Assembly: GCA_025774735.1 (NCBI GenBank)
Contig: JALGZU010000018.1
Span: 1 to 18,204, forward strand
DNA length: 18,204 nucleotides
Reading direction: 5' to 3'
Source: a candidate division LCP-89 bacterium
GTDB taxonomy: Bacteria > Electryoneota > B3-LCP
Part shown: positions 8,919 through 16,398 of the stretch, piece after piece
How positions within the stretch are numbered: the stretch's first letter is position 1
How the letters are laid out: each line of letters begins with the position of its first letter
Notes under the pieces: generated by a model
Databases searched by the model: none
Told to the model about the DNA's origin: nothing
What the model saw: only the letters and a program-made list of their open reading frames with translations
Made by a program: the position numbers and the translations under genes

Positions 8919-8952
8919 AGTCCACCATCTGTGGACTCGCACCCATGCATCA
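8919..8952 (-). other. In-frame TGA followed by a 7-bp hairpin
   Basis: On the minus strand, TGA (8952-8950) is followed by TGC, and 12 nt later by the inverted repeat AGTCCAC (8937-8931), loop AGATG, GTGGACT (8925-8919). The sequence shows the hairpin directly. Whether it has any role in reading through the stop is speculative, since the same bases encode a calcium-loop blade start. Confidence 0.5.
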
Positions 8953-9320
8953 ACCGTAGGTGACTGCGATGGTAGATCCCCCTGCACTCAACTCCGTGCG
9001 GGTGAGAAATTCAGGATCCTCGTTCGTGCCGGTGTTGGGATAATAGAAGATATTGCCGTAATAATAGACTCCCACCATGATATCCTTGTCCCCGTCGTGA
9101 TCCCAGTCGCCGACGTTGGGGATGACCCCATTGTTGTCCGTCATGATGGTCTGTCCCGCACCCCAGGTGATAAACTCCGCAGGTTCGAAGACCGGGATGA
9201 CGGTGCTCCATCCGGTGGCCGTTAGAGCCAGAACGAGAGCTCCGCAAGCAAACCATTTCAAACTTTTCATTTCTAAACCTCCTTGCTGGTGAGATGACGT
9301 TGTTCTGTAGAGACAGAAAC

Positions 9321-9349
9321 AATATAAGTAATTATGCGCCGAATTGCAA
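9321..9349 (-). promoter_or_regulatory. Promoter of the FG-GAP T9SS gene
   Basis: On the minus strand: -35 TTGCAA (9349-9344), 17-bp spacer, -10 TATATT (9326-9321). The expected transcript start is near 9314, about 45 nt before the ATG at 9270. Confidence 0.65.
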
Positions 9350-9416
9350 GTGAAAATTTCTGCCAGAGCAATTTTTCTGAAAAATCAAGCCAAAAAGCAG
9401 AATCCTTCGAAAAGAC

Positions 9417-9444
9417 TTGATTTTTATAAAATAACCTGTATTAT
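9417..9444 (+). promoter_or_regulatory. Promoter of the small membrane protein gene
   Basis: TTGATT at 9417-9422, 16-bp spacer, TATTAT at 9439-9444. It shares the 9271-9543 gap with the divergent FG-GAP promoter. GGAGG at 9532-9536 lies 7 nt before the ATG at 9544. Confidence 0.5.
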
Positions 9445-9543
9445 TCGGTGGATAGCACTTTTTCACGAACTCGCCGGAATTTTAATTGATCGAAATTGAT
9501 GGTGTACTAAACATAACGTCAATCCAAATGCGGAGGTACGATC

Positions 9544-10182
9544 ATGGGTTCCATTCTCTTTATGAAGCCGGTTCTCAATACGGTTTCGCAGGGCAAGCTT
9601 TTCAGCAGAGTGGTTGCAATCATCTTACGCATCGTGGCTATTATCGCCATCATTAAGGGTGTAGTAAGCTGGATCGGGATATGGACGCTGGTGTTTCATC
9701 TATCCGCACTGGGTGTCATCGGCGGTATCATCTTCCAGTTGATTTACGTCATCGCCATCTACATGGTGGTGCACGTTATCCTCATCCGGGCTGCCCAGAT
9801 TAGCAACCTGCCTGCTGCCGATTATACCGTCATCCCCATTATCGCCATTTTTCTAAAGCTGGTCGGTGAGGTTTTCGCCTGCTTCGTGGTGCCCGTTGCG
9901 GTGGGAGCCTGCATCTTTATCTGGTTGGCTGGATACGGGGTTTTCGACATGATCTGTCCCATCTCTGAGTGCGTCCCTTATCTTGGCAGCGGTGGGATAT
10001 TTCTGTGCGGGCTGTTCGTGATGATCTTCGGTGTGGTCATCTCCTTCCTGGTGCTGATGTACTGTTACTTCCTCTCCGAATTCACTATCGTTTTCGTCGA
10101 TATCGCCGGTAGCACAAAGGCGACCCGGCAAATCGCTGAGCAGTACGACAAATCGGAGGGCGCACCACCTTCGACCGGGTAA
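9544..10182 (+). CDS. Small integral membrane protein of unknown function
   Basis: 212 residues; I do not recognise the family. There are about four hydrophobic segments, at residues ~23-50, 55-83, 95-130 and 149-186. A short cytosolic N-terminus and a hydrophilic tail (~187-212, KATRQIAEQYDKSEG) flank them. Between segments 3 and 4 is a loop with two cysteines (ICPISECVPYLG) that could form a disulfide if outside the membrane. The third segment carries Lys and Glu (FLKLVGEVF), unusual inside a membrane span. It has its own promoter and a strong ribosome site and ends at a bidirectional terminator, so it is a single-gene unit. It could be a small channel-like or scaffold protein, but nothing in the sequence decides. 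Confidence 0.8.
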   Translation: MGSILFMKPVLNTVSQGKLFSRVVAIILRIVAIIAIIKGVVSWIGIWTLVFHLSALGVIGGIIFQLIYVIAIYMVVHVILIRAAQISNLPAADYTVIPIIAIFLKLVGEVFACFVVPVAVGACIFIWLAGYGVFDMICPISECVPYLGSGGIFLCGLFVMIFGVVISFLVLMYCYFLSEFTIVFVDIAGSTKATRQIAEQYDKSEGAPPSTG

Positions 10183-10242
10183 GGGTGACTGGCTCTCTGT
10201 GATGTCTGCTTAACGGTTCATCGGCAGTAAATGTTCTGAACG

Positions 10243-10268
10243 CAAAAGCGAGGTTCGCCTCGCTTTTG
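10243..10268. terminator. Bidirectional terminator between convergent genes
   Basis: CAAAAGCGAGG (10243-10253), loop TTCG, CCTCGCTTTTG (10258-10268): a perfect 11-bp stem with a TTCG tetraloop and AAAA/TTTT arms. It lies 60 nt after the membrane-protein stop and about 48 nt beyond the stop of the minus-strand symporter, so it can end both transcripts. Confidence 0.9.
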
Positions 10269-10316
10269 TCGTCTAAATAATATAGCGTATTAGGCCGGAT
10301 TCTCTGAAACCGAGAT

Positions 10317-11966
10317 TTACTTGAATCGCCTATGCTCCCTCGAAAAATAATCCTTCTGCCAATGGGCGACTTTCACGGCGAGGATTAGCAGCGCCAACAG
10401 GTTGGGGAAGCTCATCAAAGAGAGGGCGATGTCGCCCAATCCCCAGACCACTTCCAGCGCCAGCATCGAGCCCAGGAAGTTGAAGAAGACGTACACCCAC
10501 TTGTAAGGCAGGACGGCTTTATCCCCCCAGAGATACTGTACGCTCCGGTCGCCGTAGTACGACCATGAAATCATGGTCGAAATGGCGAACAGGAAGACGC
10601 CGATTGTCACCAGCCAGCTTCCCCAGGGTCCTCCGCCCAAACCCCTCGAAAAAGCGAAGGCGGTCAGCAGAGAACCGTTCTGGCGCATTAGCCCGTAAAC
10701 CAGCAAGCTGCCGGGATCAGCATCACCTTCGAGAACGGTCACAGCACCATCCTCACCGACCGATATTTTCCCGCTGAACAGATCCGCTTCGGAAAATCCG
10801 ATCAGTGCGCCCTCAACTGAACCGTGGTTGGCGCCGATGACGACATCTTCCACTTCTCCATAAACAACTTCTAACTCGCCCACGAAGCGGTCGCCCTCAA
10901 GTTCGGTATTCATCGTGTAAGAGGATCCCGGCGACAGGAACTCTACGTCGGTCAACGGTTTGTTGGTCATCTGTTTGCCGCTCCAGGCGCCGGTAACCAG
11001 GATCACCAGCCCGGTCATGGTACAGATAATCAGCGTATCCAGCAGCGGACCCACCATGGCGACCGCACCCTCGCGGATCGGCTCGCCCGTCTTGGCGGCG
11101 GCGTGAGCGATCGGGGCGGATCCCTGCCCGGCTTCATTAGAGAAGAGACCCCGCTTTACGCCCCAGTTCAGAGCGTACAACATGGTCGCTCCGGCGAATC
11201 CACCCAATCCCGCCAGGGGAGTGAAAGCCCCTTCGATGATCGAAGTGAACGCCCCGGGCAGTGAGGGGTAGTTCAGGAACAGGATAGTGAGCGCGGCGAT
11301 GATGTAGAGGGCGCTCATGAACGGGACCAACTTCGAGGCGACCTGTCCGATGCGCTTGATTCCGCCGATAATCACCAGCGCCACGATGCTTGCCACCACC
11401 AAGCCGCTGATCCAGGTGGGGATGCCGAATTCGGTGCGGAAACTGTCCGCTACGGTGAAGCTCTGCACCATGTTGCCGGTACCGAAGCTGCAGAGCGCCG
11501 CGCACAGGGCGAAGATCACCGCTAGGGGCTTCCAGCCAGTTCCCAACCCTTTCTCAATATAGTACATCGGCCCGCCGGACGCCGACCCGTCCGGGTTGAT
11601 CTTACGGTATTTCTGCGACAGAGTACATTCGACGTACTTGGTGCACATGCCGAAGAAGGCGGTTACCCACATCCAGAAGAGCGCGCCCGGTCCACCGTAA
11701 TGGATCGCCGTCGCCACGCCGGCGATGTTGCCGATGCCGATAGTCGCCGACAGCGCCGCCGAAAGAGCCTGGAAATGGGTGATGTCCCCGGCATCCTTGG
11801 GATCGTCGTACACCCCCCGGATGATTTCCCAGGAGTGCTTCAGTTTGCGCATCTGGATGAAGCGCATCCGCAGGGTCAGGTAGATGCCCGTGCCGACTAA
11901 GGGGACAATCAGCACCATGCCGATGTACCCGCCGATCGTGTTGATGAGGTCCGTTAGAGCTTGCAT
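10317..11966 (-). CDS. AGCS-family sodium:alanine/glycine symporter
   Basis: 549 residues. The family signature is clear at residues 91-106 (GGPGALFWMWVTAFFG). Other conserved blocks are SATIGIGNIAGVATA (~73-87), GGPMYYIEKGLG (~131-142) and GVKRGLFSNEAGQGSAPIAH (~269-288). AGCS transporters take up alanine or glycine with Na+ across the inner membrane; that is family knowledge, and the exact substrate is not visible. The protein is longer than the usual ~450-490 residues because of a hydrophilic insert at ~329-430, between two membrane spans. Only a weak ribosome site precedes the ATG at 11966. The start lies 54 bp after the stop of the upstream symporter with no terminator between, so the two are probably cotranscribed and together give sodium-driven amino-acid uptake. 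Confidence 0.93.
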   Translation of the reverse strand: MQALTDLINTIGGYIGMVLIVPLVGTGIYLTLRMRFIQMRKLKHSWEIIRGVYDDPKDAGDITHFQALSAALSATIGIGNIAGVATAIHYGGPGALFWMWVTAFFGMCTKYVECTLSQKYRKINPDGSASGGPMYYIEKGLGTGWKPLAVIFALCAALCSFGTGNMVQSFTVADSFRTEFGIPTWISGLVVASIVALVIIGGIKRIGQVASKLVPFMSALYIIAALTILFLNYPSLPGAFTSIIEGAFTPLAGLGGFAGATMLYALNWGVKRGLFSNEAGQGSAPIAHAAAKTGEPIREGAVAMVGPLLDTLIICTMTGLVILVTGAWSGKQMTNKPLTDVEFLSPGSSYTMNTELEGDRFVGELEVVYGEVEDVVIGANHGSVEGALIGFSEADLFSGKISVGEDGAVTVLEGDADPGSLLVYGLMRQNGSLLTAFAFSRGLGGGPWGSWLVTIGVFLFAISTMISWSYYGDRSVQYLWGDKAVLPYKWVYVFFNFLGSMLALEVVWGLGDIALSLMSFPNLLALLILAVKVAHWQKDYFSREHRRFK

Positions 11967-12020
11967 GGATTACCTATTTCTACTTCATCGCAACTGTCTT
12001 AAACATGTGATCCGTGTCTA

Positions 12021-13454
12021 TCATACTATATGATTCTTTCCCCGCGTCGCCACCGTCACCCCCCACGCCATCATAAACGCCAGCACGAACGCCGGCACCA
12101 GCTCGTAGATGACCACATCCGACAACCCGGTGAGTTTCCATACAATCGTCACTCCGAAACCGGTCACCATGCAGGCCAGAGCTCCCCAGAAGTTCACCCT
12201 GAATTTCGATACCGAGAGAAGCATGATCGGCCCGAACGCAGCCCCCATGCCCGACCAGGCGAAGAGCACGAACCAGAAGATCACCCGGACTTCCGCCAGG
12301 GCGAAGAGGATCGCCAGAATGCCCAGAACCAGCACCGTTATGCGGGATAAGCTCACCAGCCGTTTTTCGCCCGGATCTTTCCCGATCAGGCTTTCGTAGA
12401 GGTCCTTTACCACCGAAGACGCTGCCACCAGCAGTTGCGACGATGCCGTGGACATGATGGCCGACAGGATTGCCGAAAGCATGATCCCGGCGATGATGGG
12501 ATGCAGGAGCATCAGCGCTGCATTGGGGAAGAGGTGTTCGGGATCGTCGAGGTGCGGTATCAAAGCCCGCCCGACCAGCCCCAATAGAACCGCTCCACCG
12601 AAGACCAGAATACCCCAGACGATGGAAATGATCCTGCCTCGCCGTATAACATCGTCGCTGGCCGCGCCCATGTAGCGGGTGATCACGTGCGGTTGACCCG
12701 GATAGCCCAGGCCTATCCCCAGAAGCCCCACAACCAGTCCTAAGAGAGCATACCCCGTCTTACCGCCGGTGAAGGTGAAGAAATCGGGAGTTGGCGCGGC
12801 AGTTGCGATTGCCGACATGCCCCCCACGGCGAAGAAGGCGATGACCGGCATGATTACCAACCCGAAGGCCATCAACAATCCCTGGATGAGATCCGTCCAG
12901 ACCACCGCGAAGTAGCCACCCATCAGCGTGTAGATGATGATAATGACCGCCCCCATCAGCACGCCGGTGTAGTAGGGCCAGTCGAAGATCGCCTGGAACG
13001 CCTTCCCCGAAGCGGTGAACTGCGCTGCCACGTAGCCCAGCATTGAAAAGAAGATAATCAGTACCGCCACCGAACGGAGCAGGTGCATCCGGTCGCCGAA
13101 CGAGTAGGAGATGTAATCGGGGATGGTGATGGAGTTGTTTTCTTTGGAATGTTTGCGCATTTTCCCGGCCAGGAACAACCAGTTGATCAGGTATCCCGCC
13201 AGGCAGCCCGGCATGAACCACCAGGCGGACAGGCCATCCGCATAAACCAGGCCGGTGGCTCCCAGAACGATCCAGCCCGATTCCGACGACGCCGTCGATG
13301 AAACCGCCGTCAGCCAGGGCCCGACTCGGCGTCCGCCCAAGAAATAATCTGCAACGGTTTTGGTGCGCCGGCGGGTCATGAAACCTACGCTCAACAGAAC
13401 GGTGAGATAGAGAAGGTAGATGATGAGGATCAGGGTGGGTGTTGAGTTATCCAT
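12021..13454 (-). CDS. putP: PutP-like sodium:solute (proline-type) symporter, SSS family
   Basis: 477 residues and about 13 membrane spans, close to the ~500 of PutP. PutP-type blocks are easy to see: ADYFLGGRRVGPWLTA (~35-50), ASSESGW (55-61), YTLMGGYFAVVWTDLIQG (~175-192), GLGYPGQPHVITRYM (~248-262) and LSAILSAIMSTASSQLLVA (~326-344). In the last, Ser335 and Thr336 match the Na+-site Ser-Thr of PutP. At the first-helix Na+ site, PutP's Asp55 aligns with Ser57, with a Glu beside it, so the substrate could differ from proline. The family moves a solute inward with Na+ across the inner membrane. GGAG lies 6 nt before the ATG. A promoter sits upstream and the AGCS gene follows. No PutA-like gene is in view to support proline use. 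Confidence 0.88.
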   Translation of the reverse strand: MDNSTPTLILIIYLLYLTVLLSVGFMTRRRTKTVADYFLGGRRVGPWLTAVSSTASSESGWIVLGATGLVYADGLSAWWFMPGCLAGYLINWLFLAGKMRKHSKENNSITIPDYISYSFGDRMHLLRSVAVLIIFFSMLGYVAAQFTASGKAFQAIFDWPYYTGVLMGAVIIIIYTLMGGYFAVVWTDLIQGLLMAFGLVIMPVIAFFAVGGMSAIATAAPTPDFFTFTGGKTGYALLGLVVGLLGIGLGYPGQPHVITRYMGAASDDVIRRGRIISIVWGILVFGGAVLLGLVGRALIPHLDDPEHLFPNAALMLLHPIIAGIMLSAILSAIMSTASSQLLVAASSVVKDLYESLIGKDPGEKRLVSLSRITVLVLGILAILFALAEVRVIFWFVLFAWSGMGAAFGPIMLLSVSKFRVNFWGALACMVTGFGVTIVWKLTGLSDVVIYELVPAFVLAFMMAWGVTVATRGKNHIV

Positions 13455-13513
13455 GAGGCGCTCCGCTGCTGGCTTGGTGATACGACGAAATCAGCTCAGG
13501 AAGGACTGGCCTA

Positions 13514-13542
13514 AAAATAACCCTCATAGCGGATTATGTCAA
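13514..13542 (-). promoter_or_regulatory. Promoter of the symporter pair
   Basis: On the minus strand: TTGACA (13542-13537, perfect -35), 17-bp spacer, TATTTT (13519-13514). The expected start is near 13507, about 50 nt before the ATG at 13454. Confidence 0.75.
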
Positions 13543-13609
13543 TCGTTTTTTTGCCGGAGGCGGGAAGGATAGATACGACGAGGCTTCTGCACGGTCACTT
13601 GTTTTGGAA

Positions 13610-13636
13610 AAGGAGCATCTGGCTCCTTGATTTTTT
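13610..13636 (+). promoter_or_regulatory. Terminator-like hairpin overlapping the phosphatase -35 region
   Basis: AAGGAGC (13610-13616), loop ATCTG, GCTCCTT (13622-13628), followed by GATTTTTT. Its right arm overlaps the -35 TTGATT at 13627-13632. It could be an operator or an attenuator of read-through from farther upstream; it could also be chance. Confidence 0.45.
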
Positions 13637-13655
13637 GAATAAAATGGCTTATCTT
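13627..13655 (+). promoter_or_regulatory. Promoter of the phosphatase gene
   Basis: TTGATT at 13627-13632, 17-bp spacer, TATCTT at 13650-13655. The expected start is near 13662, leaving a leader of under 30 nt to the ATG at 13690 with no good Shine-Dalgarno. Confidence 0.6.
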
Positions 13656-13689
13656 CTTTCGATTCAGCTTCAAAACCGATTTGGTGAAC

Positions 13690-16221
13690 ATGCACAGTGC
13701 ACAGGTTTACTTCGACAGGCTGATAACTGCGCTGATCTTCACGATAGGTGCTGCGCTGTTTCTCTTCCTGATCGCAGACTACCTGCGGGAAGGAACCAAG
13801 ATCATCACCTATCACCGCGCCGGGACATTCGCCAGCGATACACGCCTGCTCAATGACAGCCTGGTTGTCTTCACCAGGGTCGAGTTGGAGGATTTCCCCG
13901 GTGGGTCTGCACCGAGTGCTGGCGATACCGTCCTGGCCATTCAGGATACCCTCACCATTGCAGAGCTCTACCAGCGCTATTTCGGGTCCCCTCTCGAGCC
14001 TGAGCAGACCGTCGAGATAGCCTATTACCACGCGGGGAGCATCGTTTCGACCCACATGGTCGCGTCCAGACCTGCGTTCGGAATATTTCTGCAGATAATT
14101 CTCCTGGAAGCGCTGCGGACGCTGCTGGCGTTCAGCTTCATCGGCGTGGGATTCTGGGCTTTTCTGAAGAGGCCTTTCTCACCCGGCGTACGCGCCTTGA
14201 CCCTTTTCTGTTATGGCATGGCGGCATTCTTCACCTTTGCCGTCTTCGTCCTGCCTGGCACTTTCGCCCTCTTCGAAATTCCTTTTTATAATATCCTGCG
14301 GAACACCATCGGAAATGTTACGGCCTTTTTCAGCGCTTTCTGGCTGAATCTGCAGCTGCTCTTTCCCAAGCCGAAACGTTTCATAGAACGGCATCCGATC
14401 TGGGCTTATGCCCTCATTTACCTCCCTATCATCATCATCTTGTTCGTGGAGTCATTCGTCGGTGACGTCTCGGCGCTGTTGGCTTTCATCGTTTTTTCAC
14501 TGCAGATTTCCATCGGATTTATTATCCTCACCTGTTCACATCGCCGCACGCAGGATTCATTGGAGAAGCGCCAGACCGGACTGGTCCTCTGGGGATCCGG
14601 CATCGGCTTGATCTCACTGCTCATCCTGCTGGTGATTGCGGGCATCCTCTTCAATGAATGGTTCTACGCCTTCCGCTATAACGTCCTGCTGGTCACCATC
14701 CTCTTTCTCCCGCTGATCATCTCACCCCTCTCTTTTGCCTACGCCTTCGGGCGCTACCGCCTCCTGGAAGTCGAAGGCAAGCTGCGGCGGGGCACCCGGC
14801 ACGTCCTCATCACCATTGCCATGCTCGCCGTTTTCGTCGGACTGCTCTACCTGATCGGCGAGGTTGTTCTGAGGCAGGTAGGCATCACCAGCCGCACCCC
14901 TACGTTTATCGTGGCGCTGGCTCTGGCTCTGGGATTTACGCCTGCCTGGCGAAAAGTGCAGACCACCGTGGAGCAGAGCATTTACCCCGAACGCGCCCAC
15001 CTGCGCACCATGATCCGGGATTTCCTCCAGCAGACTATCAGCATCCCTGACCGGGAAACCCTCTGGGAGCGCATCGAGAGCCGCCTGCAGGACGTCCTGG
15101 CTGTGAAGGATCTGTACCCCGTCTTGCGGTTAGATGACGAGCTGGGATTTTACCTCCAGAAATCCGGCGGTGATGATCCCACTCCGTTCAAGGTAGAACA
15201 GGAGATTATCACGAAACTGCGCTTTGGCAATCGGCCCATTTTCATCGATGAAGCGGTCGCCAGTGGCCGCATCGTCATGACGGTCGAGGGGTACAACTGG
15301 TTCAAGAACCGGCAGGTCGCGGTGGTATTCCCCATGAATCTGCAATCCCACCTGGCGGGCTTCGTAGGCCTGGGTCATAAGGCGGGCGGCGAGGATTATT
15401 CGGCGGACGAACTCCAGGTCCTGGGAACTTTCATGTCCCAGGTGGCCATGGTGAGTGAAAACCTCCGTTTGCTGGAAGAAAACCTCGTCAAGAAGCGCAT
15501 GGAAGAGGAGCTGAATCTGGCCCGGCGCATCCAGGAGAAGTTTCTGCCCCAGGAAATCCCCGAAACTCCGGGTCTGGAGGTCGCCGCGGTGAGCCGTTTC
15601 TGTTTCGAAGTGGCGGGCGATTACCACGACGTCATCGCCCTGCCCGGAGGAGAAACCGTCCTCGCCGTGGCCGACGTTTCCGGCAAGGGTGCCGGTGCGG
15701 CCCTGTTGATGGCAAACCTCCAGGCCAGCCTGAGAACCTCGGCTGGCGTCGGCGTCGGTCTGCCGGACCTGGTCGCCCGCATCAATGATCTCATCTACCA
15801 GAACACCCCCCCGGAACAGTACATCTCCTTTTTTGTGGCTCAGTTCGAACCGCAGAAATCGGAATTCACCTACATCAACGCAGGGCACAATCCGCCTATC
15901 CTAGTGCGCAGCGATGGGCACACGGAACTCCTGGATCAAGGCGGCTTGATCCTTGGAGCCATTCCCGGTGCCGACTTTACACAGGCGACCATTCATCTGC
16001 AACCTGGTGACCTGATCGCCATGTACACTGACGGCATCAGCGAAGCCATGAGCACCTCCGGCGAGGAGTTCGGCGACGACCGGATCCTGCACTATGTGAA
16101 GGAGAACCACCACCTTCCCGCCCGCGAGGTTCTCACCGGCCTGGAAGCCGCCGCCAGTAGTTTCGCCCAGGACGCCCCCTACAGCGACGACATGACACTG
16201 CTGCTGGCACGGGTGAAGTAA
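13690..16221 (+). CDS. Membrane-anchored SpoIIE/RsbU-type PP2C serine phosphatase with GAF-like domain
   Basis: 843 residues from the ATG at 13690. TTG 13681 and GTG 13684 are in-frame alternatives, and none has a good ribosome site. A first membrane span lies at ~10-28. Residues ~50-127 form an extracytoplasmic, PDZ-like segment (SAGDTVLAIQDT). About nine further spans at ~130-417 end in a 'RYRLLEVEGKLRRG' type segment. A GAF-like region is at ~440-590, then a coiled linker (EENLVKKRMEEELNLARRIQ). The phosphatase domain at ~600-843 has the expected motifs: AGDYHD (~642-647), ADVSGKG (~661-667), NAGHNPP (~730-736), YTDGISEA (~779-786) and SDDMTLLLAR (~832-841), with Asp residues for Mn/Mg binding. 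Such proteins dephosphorylate anti-anti-sigma factors; no partner gene is in the window. It is a single-gene unit. Confidence 0.92.
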   Translation: MHSAQVYFDRLITALIFTIGAALFLFLIADYLREGTKIITYHRAGTFASDTRLLNDSLVVFTRVELEDFPGGSAPSAGDTVLAIQDTLTIAELYQRYFGSPLEPEQTVEIAYYHAGSIVSTHMVASRPAFGIFLQIILLEALRTLLAFSFIGVGFWAFLKRPFSPGVRALTLFCYGMAAFFTFAVFVLPGTFALFEIPFYNILRNTIGNVTAFFSAFWLNLQLLFPKPKRFIERHPIWAYALIYLPIIIILFVESFVGDVSALLAFIVFSLQISIGFIILTCSHRRTQDSLEKRQTGLVLWGSGIGLISLLILLVIAGILFNEWFYAFRYNVLLVTILFLPLIISPLSFAYAFGRYRLLEVEGKLRRGTRHVLITIAMLAVFVGLLYLIGEVVLRQVGITSRTPTFIVALALALGFTPAWRKVQTTVEQSIYPERAHLRTMIRDFLQQTISIPDRETLWERIESRLQDVLAVKDLYPVLRLDDELGFYLQKSGGDDPTPFKVEQEIITKLRFGNRPIFIDEAVASGRIVMTVEGYNWFKNRQVAVVFPMNLQSHLAGFVGLGHKAGGEDYSADELQVLGTFMSQVAMVSENLRLLEENLVKKRMEEELNLARRIQEKFLPQEIPETPGLEVAAVSRFCFEVAGDYHDVIALPGGETVLAVADVSGKGAGAALLMANLQASLRTSAGVGVGLPDLVARINDLIYQNTPPEQYISFFVAQFEPQKSEFTYINAGHNPPILVRSDGHTELLDQGGLILGAIPGADFTQATIHLQPGDLIAMYTDGISEAMSTSGEEFGDDRILHYVKENHHLPAREVLTGLEAAASSFAQDAPYSDDMTLLLARVK

Positions 16222-16264
16222 CCGGAATTGTAAGAAACTAACTTCTGATAAGATTTGTTGTAGG

Positions 16265-16288
16265 GGCGACCCGGAGGGTTGCCTTTTT
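16265..16288 (+). terminator. Rho-independent terminator of the phosphatase gene
   Basis: GGCGACCC (16265-16272), loop GGA, GGGTTGCC (16276-16283, one G-T pair), then five T's. It lies 43 nt after the stop. Confidence 0.75.
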
Positions 16289-16322
16289 GTCTTTAAAAAT
16301 TTTCATGCCTGAAAGAAAAGAG

Positions 16323-16351
16323 TTGACTTCTGACTGAAAGAGTAGTATATT
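16323..16351 (+). promoter_or_regulatory. Promoter of the last T9SS gene
   Basis: TTGACT at 16323-16328, 17-bp spacer, TATATT at 16346-16351. The -35, the -10 and the spacer length are identical to the promoter at 3533-3561. Confidence 0.75.
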
Positions 16352-16370
16352 GTTAAGAGCAATAAACATT

Positions 16371-16395
16371 GGAGGCTTATATGTTGAAAGGATAA
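16371..16395 (+). other. Ribosome site plus five-codon minicistron ahead of the T9SS gene
   Basis: GGAGG (16371-16375) stands 5 nt before an ATG at 16381 that reads ATG TTG AAA GGA TAA and stops at 16395, in frame with the long gene. Its AAAGGA (16387-16392) is itself a fair ribosome site, 6 nt before the TTG at 16399. Confidence 0.7.
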
Positions 16396-16398
16396 AGT

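Larger units (their letters stand above)
7660..9270 (-). pseudogene. FG-GAP repeat T9SS protein interrupted by one in-frame TGA
   Basis: The gene reads from the ATG at 9270 to the stop at 7660 in one frame apart from a TGA at 8952-8950 (codon 107 of 536). A start at 8946 is unlikely because no ribosome site precedes it. Residues 1-22 are a signal peptide (MKSLKWFACGALVLALTATG). Five FG-GAP/VCBS-like blades carry DWDxDGD-type calcium loops at about residues 55, 117, 174, 229 and 286. The shared 114-residue domain follows (SGGSFDWN, DRDRTQ, FEFEKLADGDG), then the T9SS sorting domain (AYPNPFNP, LVDGWRDAG, KLVLMK). CCTCCTT at 9278-9284 is AAGGAGG on the coding strand, 7 nt before the start. Apart from the stop the frame is well preserved. 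Possible causes are a fresh nonsense mutation, an assembly error or recoding. Confidence 0.8.

Noticed and set aside
8946..8952. Reading TGA as a sense codon under an alternative genetic code (for example Gly)
   Set aside because: TGA is the natural stop of the gene ending at 17724 and of the symporter ending at 12021, so general reassignment is not tenable; only site-specific recoding or mutation remains.
15130..15888. A 252-residue reading frame on the minus strand
   Set aside because: It lies wholly antisense to the GAF and phosphatase coding sequence, whose motifs are clear; its content looks like a codon-bias shadow.
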